From Solirubrobacterales bacterium (GTDB lineage Bacteria > Actinomycetota > Thermoleophilia > Solirubrobacterales > 70-9), in the NCBI GenBank assembly GCA_025964255.1, contig JAOPZF010000212.1, forward strand, positions 1 to 43,229: a DNA stretch of 43,229 bases, in the 5' to 3' direction. Position 1 is the first letter of the stretch. Each line of letters begins with the position of its first letter. Under the pieces are notes generated by a model, which was not told the origin of the DNA, made no database searches, and saw only the letters and a program-made list of their open reading frames with translations. The translations under genes were made by a program, and so were the position numbers. This document shows positions 35,917 through 43,229 of this stretch, one piece after another.

Positions 35917-37302
35917 ATGGCCCGGTTGTTGCTGGGTGTCAGCGGAGGGATAGCGGCCTACAAGGCGCTCGAGTTCGCGCGCCTGGCAACGCTGGCCGGC
36001 CACGGCGTCCGGGTCCTGATGACCGAGAACGCCCAGCGCTTCGTCGGCGCCGCCTCATTCGAAGGGATCGTCGGCGCCCCCGTGCTCACCTCCGAGTTCG
36101 AGCGCGACCCGATGCGCGGCGCCTTTCCCGGCGAACCCGGGGAGGAAGGCCACGATCCGATCGGCCACCTCGAGCTGGCCGCGGGCTGCGACGCCTTCCT
36201 CGTCGCGCCCGCCTCGGCCAACACCCTCGCCAAGCTGGCGGGCGGCTTCGCCGATTCGATGCTGGCGACCTCATTCCTCGCCTGCACGGCGCCGCGGCTC
36301 GTCGCCCCGGCGATGAACGACCGCATGTACGCCGACGCCGCGACCCAGGCCAACCTGGCGACCCTGCGCGAGCGCGGGGTGGAGGTGATCGAGCCCGGCG
36401 AGGGCCTGCTCGCCTCGCGCGGCGAGCGCGGCCGGGGCCGACTCCCTGATCCGGAAGAGCTTCTGGCGCGGGTCGAAGCGGTACTGGCGAGCGGCGAGCG
36501 GTCGGCTCCGGCCATCGAAACGGTCCTCCTCGGCGAAGAGCGAGCGACCTCCGCCGCCGAAACCGCGTTGCTCGACGGCGGGGGAACTGCCGCCGGGGTC
36601 GTTGACGAGGCACCCGCCGGGGAGCCTGGACCGTGGACCGGCCTGCGGGTTCTGGTGACGGCGGGCGGCACCCGTGAGCCGATCGACTCGGTGCGTTTCA
36701 TCGGCAACCGCTCGAGCGGGCGGATGGGCATGGCGCTCGCCGCCGCTGCGGCGAGGCGCGGAGCCGAGGTGACGGTGGTCGCGGCGAACGTGTCCCTGCC
36801 CGAGCCGGGCGGCGTCAAACGGATCGACGTCGAGACCACGGCCGAGCTCTCCTACGAGACGGTCGAACGGTTCGAGACCCAGCACGTGCTGCTGATGGCC
36901 GCCGCGCCGGCCGACTTCCGCACCGAGCCGATCACCGGCAAGATCAAGCGCCAGGACAGCCTCAATCTGAACCTGCAGCCGACCGAGGACATCCTCGCCC
37001 TGGTCGCGGCCGATCGCGGTGAGGGTCAGACCGTGGTCGGGTTCGCCGCCGAGCACGGGGGCGAAGCCGTCGCCCGCGCCCGCGCCAAGCTGGCCCGCAA
37101 GGGCGCCGACCTGATCGTCCTCAACGACGTCTCCGACCCGACGATCGGCTTCGACAGCACCGAGAACGAGGTCCTCCTGGTCACCGCCACCGACGAGGAG
37201 GAGGTCCCGAAGGCCTCCAAGGACGCCGTCGCCGACGCTATCCTCGACCGCATCGACCGTCTCCGCGCCGCCGGCGCCAAGCCCGCCCAAGCGGCGGGCT
37301 GA
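35917..37302 (+). CDS. coaBC: CoaBC, phosphopantothenoylcysteine synthase/decarboxylase
   Basis: This bifunctional enzyme performs two steps of coenzyme A synthesis. The N-terminal CoaC flavodomain begins LLLGVSGGIAAYKALEF, has the histidine region GHLELA near residue 82 and the PAMNDRMY substrate motif. The CoaB domain starts near residue 245 with VLVTAGGTREPIDSVRFIGNRSSGRMG and includes AAPADFRTEPITGKIKR and LNDVSDPTIGFDS. The interdomain linker (about residues 190-242) is rich in Ala, Glu and Gly and seems longer than usual. GAGGAGC lies before the ATG. It is the last gene before the nusA operon promoter. Confidence 0.95.
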   Translation: MARLLLGVSGGIAAYKALEFARLATLAGHGVRVLMTENAQRFVGAASFEGIVGAPVLTSEFERDPMRGAFPGEPGEEGHDPIGHLELAAGCDAFLVAPASANTLAKLAGGFADSMLATSFLACTAPRLVAPAMNDRMYADAATQANLATLRERGVEVIEPGEGLLASRGERGRGRLPDPEELLARVEAVLASGERSAPAIETVLLGEERATSAAETALLDGGGTAAGVVDEAPAGEPGPWTGLRVLVTAGGTREPIDSVRFIGNRSSGRMGMALAAAAARRGAEVTVVAANVSLPEPGGVKRIDVETTAELSYETVERFETQHVLLMAAAPADFRTEPITGKIKRQDSLNLNLQPTEDILALVAADRGEGQTVVGFAAEHGGEAVARARAKLARKGADLIVLNDVSDPTIGFDSTENEVLLVTATDEEEVPKASKDAVADAILDRIDRLRAAGAKPAQAAG

Positions 37303-37340
37303 CCGCACCGGAATCGCAATCTAGCCCGCAAACAGGGGCT

Positions 37341-37369
37341 TTCGGTCGAGCGCGCAGGCAAGCTATACT
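37341..37369 (+). promoter_or_regulatory. Promoter of the rimP-nusA-infB operon
   Basis: TTCGGT (37341-37346) and TATACT (37364-37369) are separated by 17 nt. The start would be near 37376, giving a leader of about 110 nt before rimP that contains the terminator hairpin at 37412-37436. Confidence 0.65.
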
Positions 37370-37411
37370 GGGTCCAAGCTTTTCTGTCCCTATCTGTATC
37401 GCGCAGTCGAG

Positions 37412-37436
37412 AAGTGGGCCTGGCCCACTTTTTTTA
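37412..37436 (+). terminator. Intrinsic terminator in the rimP leader
   Basis: AAGTGGG and CCCACTT form a 7-bp stem around CCTGG, followed directly by a run of Ts (seven including the stem end). It lies downstream of the promoter and upstream of rimP, so it is an attenuator rather than the end of coaBC. A similar GTGGGCC/GGCCCAC leader hairpin is found before rimP in other bacteria. Confidence 0.88.
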
Positions 37437-37487
37437 CGGCCCAAACCGGGCATCTACCGGAGTGAGAGAGCAACCGAGGCACCCCCC

Positions 37488-37754
37488 ATGAACGACCTTC
37501 AAACCGACATCCAGAGCCGCCTGAGCGAGCTCGACCCGGACATCGAGCTGCTCGCCATCGAGCAGCCGGGCGGGGATGCGTTGCGGTTGTTCGTCGATCA
37601 CCCTGGCGGGGTCGACCTGGCGCTCTGCGAACGGATAACCCACCACCTGAACGACCTTCGCGTCGACTACGCGCTCGAGGTCAGCTCGCCCGGGGACAAG
37701 TACCGTCGGCAGAGCGCGTCCACCAGTTCCGAGAAAGAGGAGTCTTCCCAGTGA
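37488..37754 (+). CDS. rimP: Short RimP-like ribosome maturation factor (N-terminal domain only)
   Basis: RimP helps assemble the 30S subunit. The 88 residues match only the N-terminal half: ELDPDIELLAIEQPGGDALRLFVDHPGGVDLALCERITHHLN, followed by DYALEVSSPG, the usual end of the first domain. Normal RimP is about 150 residues with a second SH3-like domain. Here a Ser/Glu-rich tail ([14 protein letters not shown]) and the stop come right after, and the stop overlaps nusA as GTGA, so no space remains for the missing domain. The identity rests on sequence and position before nusA. Confidence 0.82.
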   Translation: MNDLQTDIQSRLSELDPDIELLAIEQPGGDALRLFVDHPGGVDLALCERITHHLNDLRVDYALEVSSPGDKYRRQSASTSSEKEESSQ

Positions 37755-39346
37755 GTAAAGAGATCGTCGACGCAGTCAAAGCGCTCGAGCAGGAGAAGGG
37801 AATCTCCGCCGACAAGTTGATGGACGCTCTCGAGGACGCCCTGCTCTCGGCCTACAAGAAGACCCCTGGCGCGGCCAAATACGCGCGGGTCGACCTAGAC
37901 CACGAGACCGGCGACTTCCTCGTCTTCGAACTGATCCTGCCGCCCGAGCTGGAGGAGAAACTCCTGGCCGAAGCGGTCGAGCAGCAGGACGAGCCGGAAG
38001 TCGACCCGGAGACCGGCGAACTGAAAGAGCCGGAGGACCCCGAGCTCGACCCGGAGATGATCGCTCCTTATGAGGACCAGATCACGACCCGCGACGTCAC
38101 CCCGGAAGATTTCGGCCGGATCGCCGCGCAGACCGCCAAGCAGGTGATCCTTCAGCGGATCCGCGAGGCCGAGCGGCAGATGATGTACGACGAGTACCAG
38201 GACCGGGTCGGCGAGCTGATCACCGGGATCATCCAGCAGTCGGACAAGCGCTACACGCTGGTCCAGCTGCGTGAGCGGGTCGAGGCGCTGCTGCCGAAGT
38301 CCGAGCAGGTCTACAACGAGCGCTACGACCACGGGATGCGGGTCAAGGCCGTCATCACCGACGTCTCCGACTCGACCAAAGGCCCGGCGATCGTCGTCTC
38401 GCGCCGCAGCCCGGAGCTGATCAAAAGCCTGTTCGAGCTCGAGGTGCCCGAGATCGCCGACCGCCTGGTCGAGATCGTCGGCGTCGCCCGCGAGCCCGGT
38501 TATCGCTCGAAGATCGCGGTCGTCTCGCACGCCGAAGGGGTCGACCCCGTCGGTGCCTGCGTCGGCCCGCGTGGCTCGCGCGTCCGCATGGTCGTCTCCG
38601 AGCTGCGCGGCGAGAAGATCGACATCATTCCTTACAACGAGGAGCCCGCTCGGTTCGTCGCCAAGGCGCTCTCCCCGGCCCGCGTCCGCGAGGTCATCGT
38701 CGACGACGAGGAGCGCCAGGCGACGGTGATCGTGCCCGACGACCAGCTCTCGCTGGCGATCGGCCGCGACGGCCAGAACGCCCGCCTCGCCGCCCGCCTG
38801 ACCGGCTGGCGCGTCGACATCAAATCGGAGACCGAGTTCTCCTCGGAGGAATCCGACGTCGAGTACGAGGGCGAAGAAACCTTCGACGGGCGCTGCATGG
38901 CGCTGCTGTCGAACGGCCGCCGCTGCCCGAACGCGGCGATCCCCAGTTCCACCTACTGCGGCCTGCCGCAGCACCAGGCGCTCTCGCGCTTCGACACCAG
39001 CCAGGTGGCGATCCTCGGTGACCTCTCCGACGCCGAGGTGGCGATCCTCGCCGACCCGGATGGCGATCAGGGCCAGGTCGACGAGATCGTCGCCCGCGCC
39101 GCCGCCAACTTCGTCGAGGAAGCCGAGGAGGTGGCCGCCGAGGAGTCGGTGATCGATGAGATCGTCGATGAGGCGATCGCCGAGGAGGAGGCCGAGGAGG
39201 CCGTCGAGGACCCGGTCGAAGCGGAGCTTGCCGAGGAGGTCGCCGACGAGGTCGCGACCGAGGCCGAAGGAGCGAACAACGCCGCCGAGAACGGGGCAAC
39301 GGAGGACGCCGGCGAGCCGGTGGCCGAGGAGGCTGAGCAAGCCTAG
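37751..39346 (+). CDS. nusA: NusA transcription factor with added Cys/His finger and acidic tail
   Basis: NusA binds RNA polymerase and RNA to set pausing, termination and antitermination. The N-terminal domain (to about 135) ends in [22 protein letters not shown]. The S1 domain, then KH1 ([19 protein letters not shown]) and KH2 ([19 protein letters not shown]), reach about residue 360. Residues 379-407 add [27 protein letters not shown], a Cys-Cys-Cys-His pattern like small zinc fingers of the DUF5763 type. About 120 residues of Glu/Ala-rich tail follow. At 531 residues it is much longer than mycobacterial NusA. The start is GTG overlapping rimP. The usual ylxR gene between nusA and infB is missing. 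Confidence 0.93.
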   Translation: MSKEIVDAVKALEQEKGISADKLMDALEDALLSAYKKTPGAAKYARVDLDHETGDFLVFELILPPELEEKLLAEAVEQQDEPEVDPETGELKEPEDPELDPEMIAPYEDQITTRDVTPEDFGRIAAQTAKQVILQRIREAERQMMYDEYQDRVGELITGIIQQSDKRYTLVQLRERVEALLPKSEQVYNERYDHGMRVKAVITDVSDSTKGPAIVVSRRSPELIKSLFELEVPEIADRLVEIVGVAREPGYRSKIAVVSHAEGVDPVGACVGPRGSRVRMVVSELRGEKIDIIPYNEEPARFVAKALSPARVREVIVDDEERQATVIVPDDQLSLAIGRDGQNARLAARLTGWRVDIKSETEFSSEESDVEYEGEETFDGRCMALLSNGRRCPNAAIPSSTYCGLPQHQALSRFDTSQVAILGDLSDAEVAILADPDGDQGQVDEIVARAAANFVEEAEEVAAEESVIDEIVDEAIAEEEAEEAVEDPVEAELAEEVADEVATEAEGANNAAENGATEDAGEPVAEEAEQA

Positions 39347-41823
39347 TGGCAAAAAAGCGGGTTCACGAGATCGCGAAAGCACAAGGCGTCAGCTCGAAAG
39401 AGCTGCTCGCCGCCCTGAAAGCAGCGGGCATCGAAGCGAAAGCTGCCGCCTCGAGCGTCGAGGAGGCCGACGCGCTGCGCGCGATCGGCGCTTCGAACGG
39501 GGGCGGCACCGCCACCCAGGCGCCGCCGAAGCCGAAAGAGGCTCCGGCCAAACCCGCACCCGCGCCGAAAGCAGAGCCCGCGGCGCCGAAAGCCGCGGCT
39601 CCGGCCGAGGCCAAACCCGCTCAGGCACCGCCCGCACCCGCTCCGAAAGAGGAGCCCAAACGGCCCCCCGGGCCGAGGATCATCAGCGAGGCCCCGCCGA
39701 AGAGGGATCCCAATCGGCCCCCGGGCCCGCGGATCATCAGCGAGGCTCCGCCCAAGAGGGACCCCAACCGGCCCCCGGGTCCCCGCATCATCAGTGAGGC
39801 TCCGAAACCCGCGCCGGGAGCCCCGGCCAAAAAACCGGGCACCTCGAATAAACCCGTGCGCCCCGGCGGCCCCGCCGCCGGTGGTGGCGGTGGCAACGGC
39901 AATGCGGCCGGCAAAAAACGTCGCGTCGTGATCGACTCGCAGGCCGCCCGCCGCGACCAGATGGGCGCGCCACCGCCGCAGCGCCCGCCGCGCCGTCGCG
40001 GTGGCCGTCGCCGCAGGCCGCTGCTCGAGGAGCCGCCGATGGGTCCGCAGACCCCGGTCGAGCCCGAGGCGACGAAAATCAACTCCGGCGCCACCGTCCG
40101 TGAGCTGGCCGAGATGATCGACCTGGCCCCGGCCGAGGTGATCAAAAAACTGATGATGATGGGCGAGATGGCGACGCTCACCCAGACGCTCACCGATGAG
40201 TCGGTCCGGGCGATCGCCGACGAGTACGACCGCAAGATCGAAATCGTCACCGCCGCCGACGAGGAGCCCGAGGAACCGGAATTCGCCGACGCCGACGCCG
40301 ACCTCGTCGCCCGCCCGCCGGTGGTCACGATCATGGGCCACGTCGACCACGGCAAGACCTCGCTGCTGGACGCGATCCGGGAGACCGAGGTCGCCGCGGG
40401 TGAGGCCGGTGGCATCACCCAGCACATCGGCGCCTACCAGGTGAACCACGATGGCCACACGATCACCTTCCTCGACACCCCGGGCCACGCCGCCTTCACG
40501 GCGATGCGTGCCCGCGGCGCCAAAGTCACCGACGTGGTCGTAGTGGTCGTCGCCGCCGACGACGGCGTCATGCCGCAGACCAAAGAGGCGATCGACCATG
40601 CCCGCGCCGCCGACGTGCCGATGCTGATCGCGGTCAACAAGGTCGACAAAGAGGGCGCCAACCCCGAACGGGTCCGCACCGAGCTGACCCAGGAGGGGAT
40701 CCAGCCCGAGGAGTGGGGCGGCGAGACGATCTTCTGCGACGTCTCGGCGAAGACCCGCCAGGGGCTCGACAACCTGCTCGAGAACATCCTGCTGGTCACC
40801 GAGCTCGAGGAGCTGTCGGCCAACCCCGACGCGCCCGCCTCGGGCAACGTGATCGAGTCCCAGCTCGACCCGGGCCGTGGCCCGGTCGTCACCGTGCTGG
40901 TCGCCCGCGGAACGCTCCGCGTCGGCGACTCGCTGGTCGCCGGCCCGCAGTGGGGCCGCGTCCGCGCGATGCACGACTTCCGCGGCCAGGTGGTCCAGGA
41001 GGCGGTGCCGGGGATGCCGGTCGAGGTGCTCGGCTTCGACGGCGTCTCCGACGCCGGCGAATTCGTCCAGGCCGTCGACAACGACCGCGAAGCCCGCCGG
41101 CTCGCCCAGGAGCGGGCAGATCGCCTGCAGCGCGAGCAGCTCGCCCGCCGCAACGCCCGCAAGCTCAGCCTCGACGAGGTCTTCTCGCGCGCCCAGTCCG
41201 GCGACATCAAGGAGCTCAACATCGTCCTCAAGGCCGACGTGGCCGGATCGCTCGAGGCGCTCCAGGACGAGCTCGCGAAAGTCCCGCAGGAACGAGTCTC
41301 GATCAACATCATCCACTCGCAGGCCGGTGGCATCAACGAGTCCGACGTGATGCTCGCGTCGGCCTCCGAAGCGATCATCATCGGCTTCAACGTGAGGCCG
41401 CTGGCGGACGCCCGCCGGGCCGCCAACCGCGAGGGCGTCGACATCCGGACGTACTCGGTCATCTACAAAATCACCGAAGACCTGCGCAACGCGATGGAGG
41501 GCCTGCTCGACTCCCTGGAGGTCGAGGAGACGGTCGGCGAGGTTGTCGTCAAAGAAACCTTCAAAGCCTCGAAAGTCGGCCGGATCGCCGGTTGTCAGGT
41601 CGCCGAGGGCAAGGCGGTCAAAGCCGCCAGCGTCCGCCTGCTGCGCGACGGCACCGTCGTCTGGACCGGAAAACTCGCCTCGCTGCGACGCTTCAAAGAC
41701 GACGTCGCCGAAGTCGACGAGGGCCAGGAGTGCGGGATCGTGCTCGACGGGTACGCCGACATCAAAGAGGGCGACGTGCTCGAGTTCTTCCAGACCAAAC
41801 AGGTCGAGCAGACGCTCGAGTAG
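39346..41823 (+). CDS. infB: Translation initiation factor IF-2
   Basis: IF-2 is the GTPase that places initiator tRNA on the ribosome. The GTG at 39346 shares one base with the nusA stop. [24 protein letters not shown] is the N-terminal helical subdomain. A Pro/Ala/Lys-rich linker runs to about residue 240 and includes three 18-residue repeats. The G domain has GHVDHGKTS (about 331), [25 protein letters not shown] and SAKTRQGL. C-terminal domains follow with [11 protein letters not shown] and GIINESD-like [14 protein letters not shown], ending at EGDVLEFFQ. The length is 825 residues. Confidence 0.97.
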   Translation: MAKKRVHEIAKAQGVSSKELLAALKAAGIEAKAAASSVEEADALRAIGASNGGGTATQAPPKPKEAPAKPAPAPKAEPAAPKAAAPAEAKPAQAPPAPAPKEEPKRPPGPRIISEAPPKRDPNRPPGPRIISEAPPKRDPNRPPGPRIISEAPKPAPGAPAKKPGTSNKPVRPGGPAAGGGGGNGNAAGKKRRVVIDSQAARRDQMGAPPPQRPPRRRGGRRRRPLLEEPPMGPQTPVEPEATKINSGATVRELAEMIDLAPAEVIKKLMMMGEMATLTQTLTDESVRAIADEYDRKIEIVTAADEEPEEPEFADADADLVARPPVVTIMGHVDHGKTSLLDAIRETEVAAGEAGGITQHIGAYQVNHDGHTITFLDTPGHAAFTAMRARGAKVTDVVVVVVAADDGVMPQTKEAIDHARAADVPMLIAVNKVDKEGANPERVRTELTQEGIQPEEWGGETIFCDVSAKTRQGLDNLLENILLVTELEELSANPDAPASGNVIESQLDPGRGPVVTVLVARGTLRVGDSLVAGPQWGRVRAMHDFRGQVVQEAVPGMPVEVLGFDGVSDAGEFVQAVDNDREARRLAQERADRLQREQLARRNARKLSLDEVFSRAQSGDIKELNIVLKADVAGSLEALQDELAKVPQERVSINIIHSQAGGINESDVMLASASEAIIIGFNVRPLADARRAANREGVDIRTYSVIYKITEDLRNAMEGLLDSLEVEETVGEVVVKETFKASKVGRIAGCQVAEGKAVKAASVRLLRDGTVVWTGKLASLRRFKDDVAEVDEGQECGIVLDGYADIKEGDVLEFFQTKQVEQTLE
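39661..39810 (+). repeat. Three 54-bp tandem repeats in infB
   Basis: The unit encodes [18 protein letters not shown]. Copies start at 39661, 39715 and 39769; the third breaks off after RIISEAPK. The copies differ at synonymous positions, so they are not recent identical duplicates. They lie in the flexible linker ahead of the G domain. Confidence 0.92.
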
Positions 41824-41829
41824 TGCGAG

Positions 41830-42180
41830 ATGGCCGGCGCGCGCATGCGGCGGATCGACGAGGCGTTGCGGGAGGTCGTCGCCGCGGCGGTCTCTGAGCT
41901 CGCCGATCCAAGGCTCGGATTCGTCACCGTGACGGGGGTCGAAACCAGCTCCGACCTGCGCTCGGCGCGGGTCTACGTCAGCGTGCTCGGAGATGAAGCC
42001 GAGCGCGACGCTACGCTGGAGGCCTTGCGTTCCTCCCACGGTGTGATCCAGTCGCGCATCGCCTCCGAGCAGCGGATGAAACGGACGCCGACCTTGACCT
42101 TCCATTACGACGACACGATCGAGAAAGGGGTGCGGATCTCGCGCCTGCTCGACGGCGCGGAGAGCGAGCAAGATGACTGA
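41830..42180 (+). CDS. rbfA: Ribosome-binding factor A
   Basis: RbfA binds 16S rRNA in late 30S assembly. The 116-residue protein has the KH-like fold order: MRRIDEALREVVAAAVSEL, then DPRLGFVTVTGVETSSDLRSARVYVSV, and RIASEQRMKRTPTLTFHYDDTIEKG. The ATG follows the infB stop by 6 nt. The end overlaps the next gene by 8 nt (ATGACTGA). Confidence 0.95.
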   Translation: MAGARMRRIDEALREVVAAAVSELADPRLGFVTVTGVETSSDLRSARVYVSVLGDEAERDATLEALRSSHGVIQSRIASEQRMKRTPTLTFHYDDTIEKGVRISRLLDGAESEQDD

Positions 42181-43229
42181 GATCACGACCACCTCCGCCG
42201 CCGAGGTCGCGGCCGAAACCGCCGAGTTCAGCGCCGCGAACGGCACGGTCGGCAGTGACTTCGAGCGCATGATCGAGGAGATCCGCGCCCACGACCGCTT
42301 CCTGTTGACCGCCCACGAGGGGCCGGACGGCGACGCGCTCGGCTCGCTGCTCGGCATGCACCACCTGCTGACCAAGCTCGGCAAGGACTCGGTGATGTTC
42401 CTCGCCGCGAAGGAGTTCCCGCTGCCGATCGAGTACCGCTTCCTGCCGCTCGAGAACGTCTTTCACGAGGCGCCTGCCGACATGGCCGACCGGGTGATCA
42501 TGTTCCTCGACTGCGGCAATATCGACCGCATGCCGGTTCCCTTCCTCACCGAGGGTCAGAACCGCAGGCTCAACATCGATCACCACCACGACAACACCCG
42601 CTTCGGCGACGTCAACCTGGTGGCGCCGAAGGCCTCGTGCACCGCCGAGATCGTCTACGACATCGCCCACGTCCTGGGAGTGCCGATCGACGCCGAGATG
42701 GCGATGCCGCTGTACGTCGGGCTGATCACCGACACCGGCAAATTCATGTACGAGAACACCAACGCCCACACCCATCGGGTGGCGGCCGAGCTGATCGACG
42801 CCGGCGTGAGCGTCGACGACACTTACCGTCGGCTGTACGAGCACGTGCCGATCGAGAAGCTGAGGCTGGTCGCGCGAGCGATGGACGGGATCCAGATCCA
42901 CTGCGGCGGGCGCCTCGCGATCAGCTACATCACCGCCGAGGACTACGCCGTGACCGGCTCCGGCGAGGAGATGACCGAGGGCGTGATCGATCACCTGCGC
43001 TCGATCGACGGGATCAAGGTGGCGGCCGTGATCCGCGACCTCGGCAACCGCGGTCGCGCCGCCCGCAAGGCCAGCCTGCGCTCCAGTGAGGGCGATGTCG
43101 ATGTCTCCGCGATCGCCCGCAAGCAGGGGGGAGGCGGCCACAAACGCGCCGCCGGCTTCTCCACCGACGACGACCTGCCCGCGCTCGTCGAGTTCCTCTG
43201 CGGCGAGGTCACCGCCCAGCTCGGCGACT
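42173..43229 (+). CDS. nrnA: DHH-family oligoribonuclease/pAp phosphatase (3' end missing)
   Basis: NrnA-type enzymes degrade short RNA oligomers and 3'-phosphoadenosine 5'-phosphate. The DHH domain starts LLTAHEGPDGDALGSLLG, continues with FLDCGNIDR and has the motif LNIDHHHDNTRFGD. GLITDTGKFMYENT is the fourth metal motif. The DHHA1 domain ends with KQGGGGHKRAAGFS. The ATG at 42173 overlaps rbfA by 8 nt, and a non-conserved stretch of about 35 residues precedes the domain. The frame is open to the window edge after 352 codons, near the expected C-terminus. The rbfA-nrnA order is typical of this operon. Confidence 0.93.
   Translation, partial: MTEITTTSAAEVAAETAEFSAANGTVGSDFERMIEEIRAHDRFLLTAHEGPDGDALGSLLGMHHLLTKLGKDSVMFLAAKEFPLPIEYRFLPLENVFHEAPADMADRVIMFLDCGNIDRMPVPFLTEGQNRRLNIDHHHDNTRFGDVNLVAPKASCTAEIVYDIAHVLGVPIDAEMAMPLYVGLITDTGKFMYENTNAHTHRVAAELIDAGVSVDDTYRRLYEHVPIEKLRLVARAMDGIQIHCGGRLAISYITAEDYAVTGSGEEMTEGVIDHLRSIDGIKVAAVIRDLGNRGRAARKASLRSSEGDVDVSAIARKQGGGGHKRAAGFSTDDDLPALVEFLCGEVTAQLGD

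Noticed and set aside
37700-37760. Frameshift truncating rimP
   Set aside because: No frame after position 37690 encodes the missing SH3-like domain, and nusA begins at once with a four-base overlap.
39343-42384. 1013-codon open frame on the minus strand opposite infB and rbfA
   Set aside because: It is a composition shadow of GC-rich genes: no domain, no ribosome site, and its low-complexity part mirrors the IF-2 linker.

Overview
The window is a GC-rich bacterial chromosome segment with tightly packed core genes. I read it as Actinomycetota, most likely a Thermoleophilia/Solirubrobacterales-type lineage; that is an inference from content. Actinobacterial pointers are an mIHF-type gene beside gmk and rpoZ, a PyrR-binding loop placed over a Shine-Dalgarno, an actinobacterial-type LexA box, and many apparently leaderless genes with TANNNT boxes 6-11 nt before the start codon. 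Class 1B pyrD plus pyrK and a fused SecDF are less typical of the best-known actinobacteria.

Layout. 1-11102 (+): ruvC (5' end cut off by the window), ruvA, ruvB, a zinc-ribbon/PAS protein, a fused secDF, a small membrane protein, recJ and a bifunctional (p)ppGpp synthetase/hydrolase. 11106-17324 is mixed: a lipid-kinase-like gene (-), a secreted and anchored Pro/Thr/Glu-rich protein (+), then a minus-strand run of corA, HIT protein, phosphohexomutase and metallo-beta-lactamase-fold hydrolase. 17464-21791 (+): an S-box (SAM-I) riboswitch with a complete terminator/antiterminator, a threonine-synthase-type enzyme, a MoaD/ThiS-like sulfur carrier, a CDP-glucose pathway pair and an SRAP protein. 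21813-25292: a membrane-anchored protein (-), an alpha/beta hydrolase, tRNA-Arg(CCG) (-), a small PD-(D/E)XK nuclease behind a LexA box, and RNase Z. 25357-34277 (+): a complete, translationally coupled pyrimidine operon pyrR-pyrB-pyrC-carA-carB-pyrK-pyrD under a PyrR loop. 34317-37302 (+): mihF, gmk, rpoZ, coaBC. 37341-43229 (+): promoter and terminator-bearing leader, a short rimP, nusA, infB, rbfA and nrnA (3' end cut off by the window).

Most neighbouring genes overlap by 1-10 nt (ATGA, GTGA, TGATG, TAGTG), so translational coupling is pervasive. The most unusual items are: the S-box controlling a ThrC/sulfur-carrier pair; two palindromic insert-like elements inside coding sequence that share a TATAGAGC loop but not their stems; a GAA-versus-GAG glutamate codon split between exported and cytosolic segments; a RimP lacking its C-terminal domain next to a NusA with an added Cys/His finger; an EF-hand-like loop inside the zinc-ribbon/PAS protein; and an apparent ATT start codon for the Rel protein.

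No CRISPR array, insertion sequence, prophage or rRNA gene was seen.
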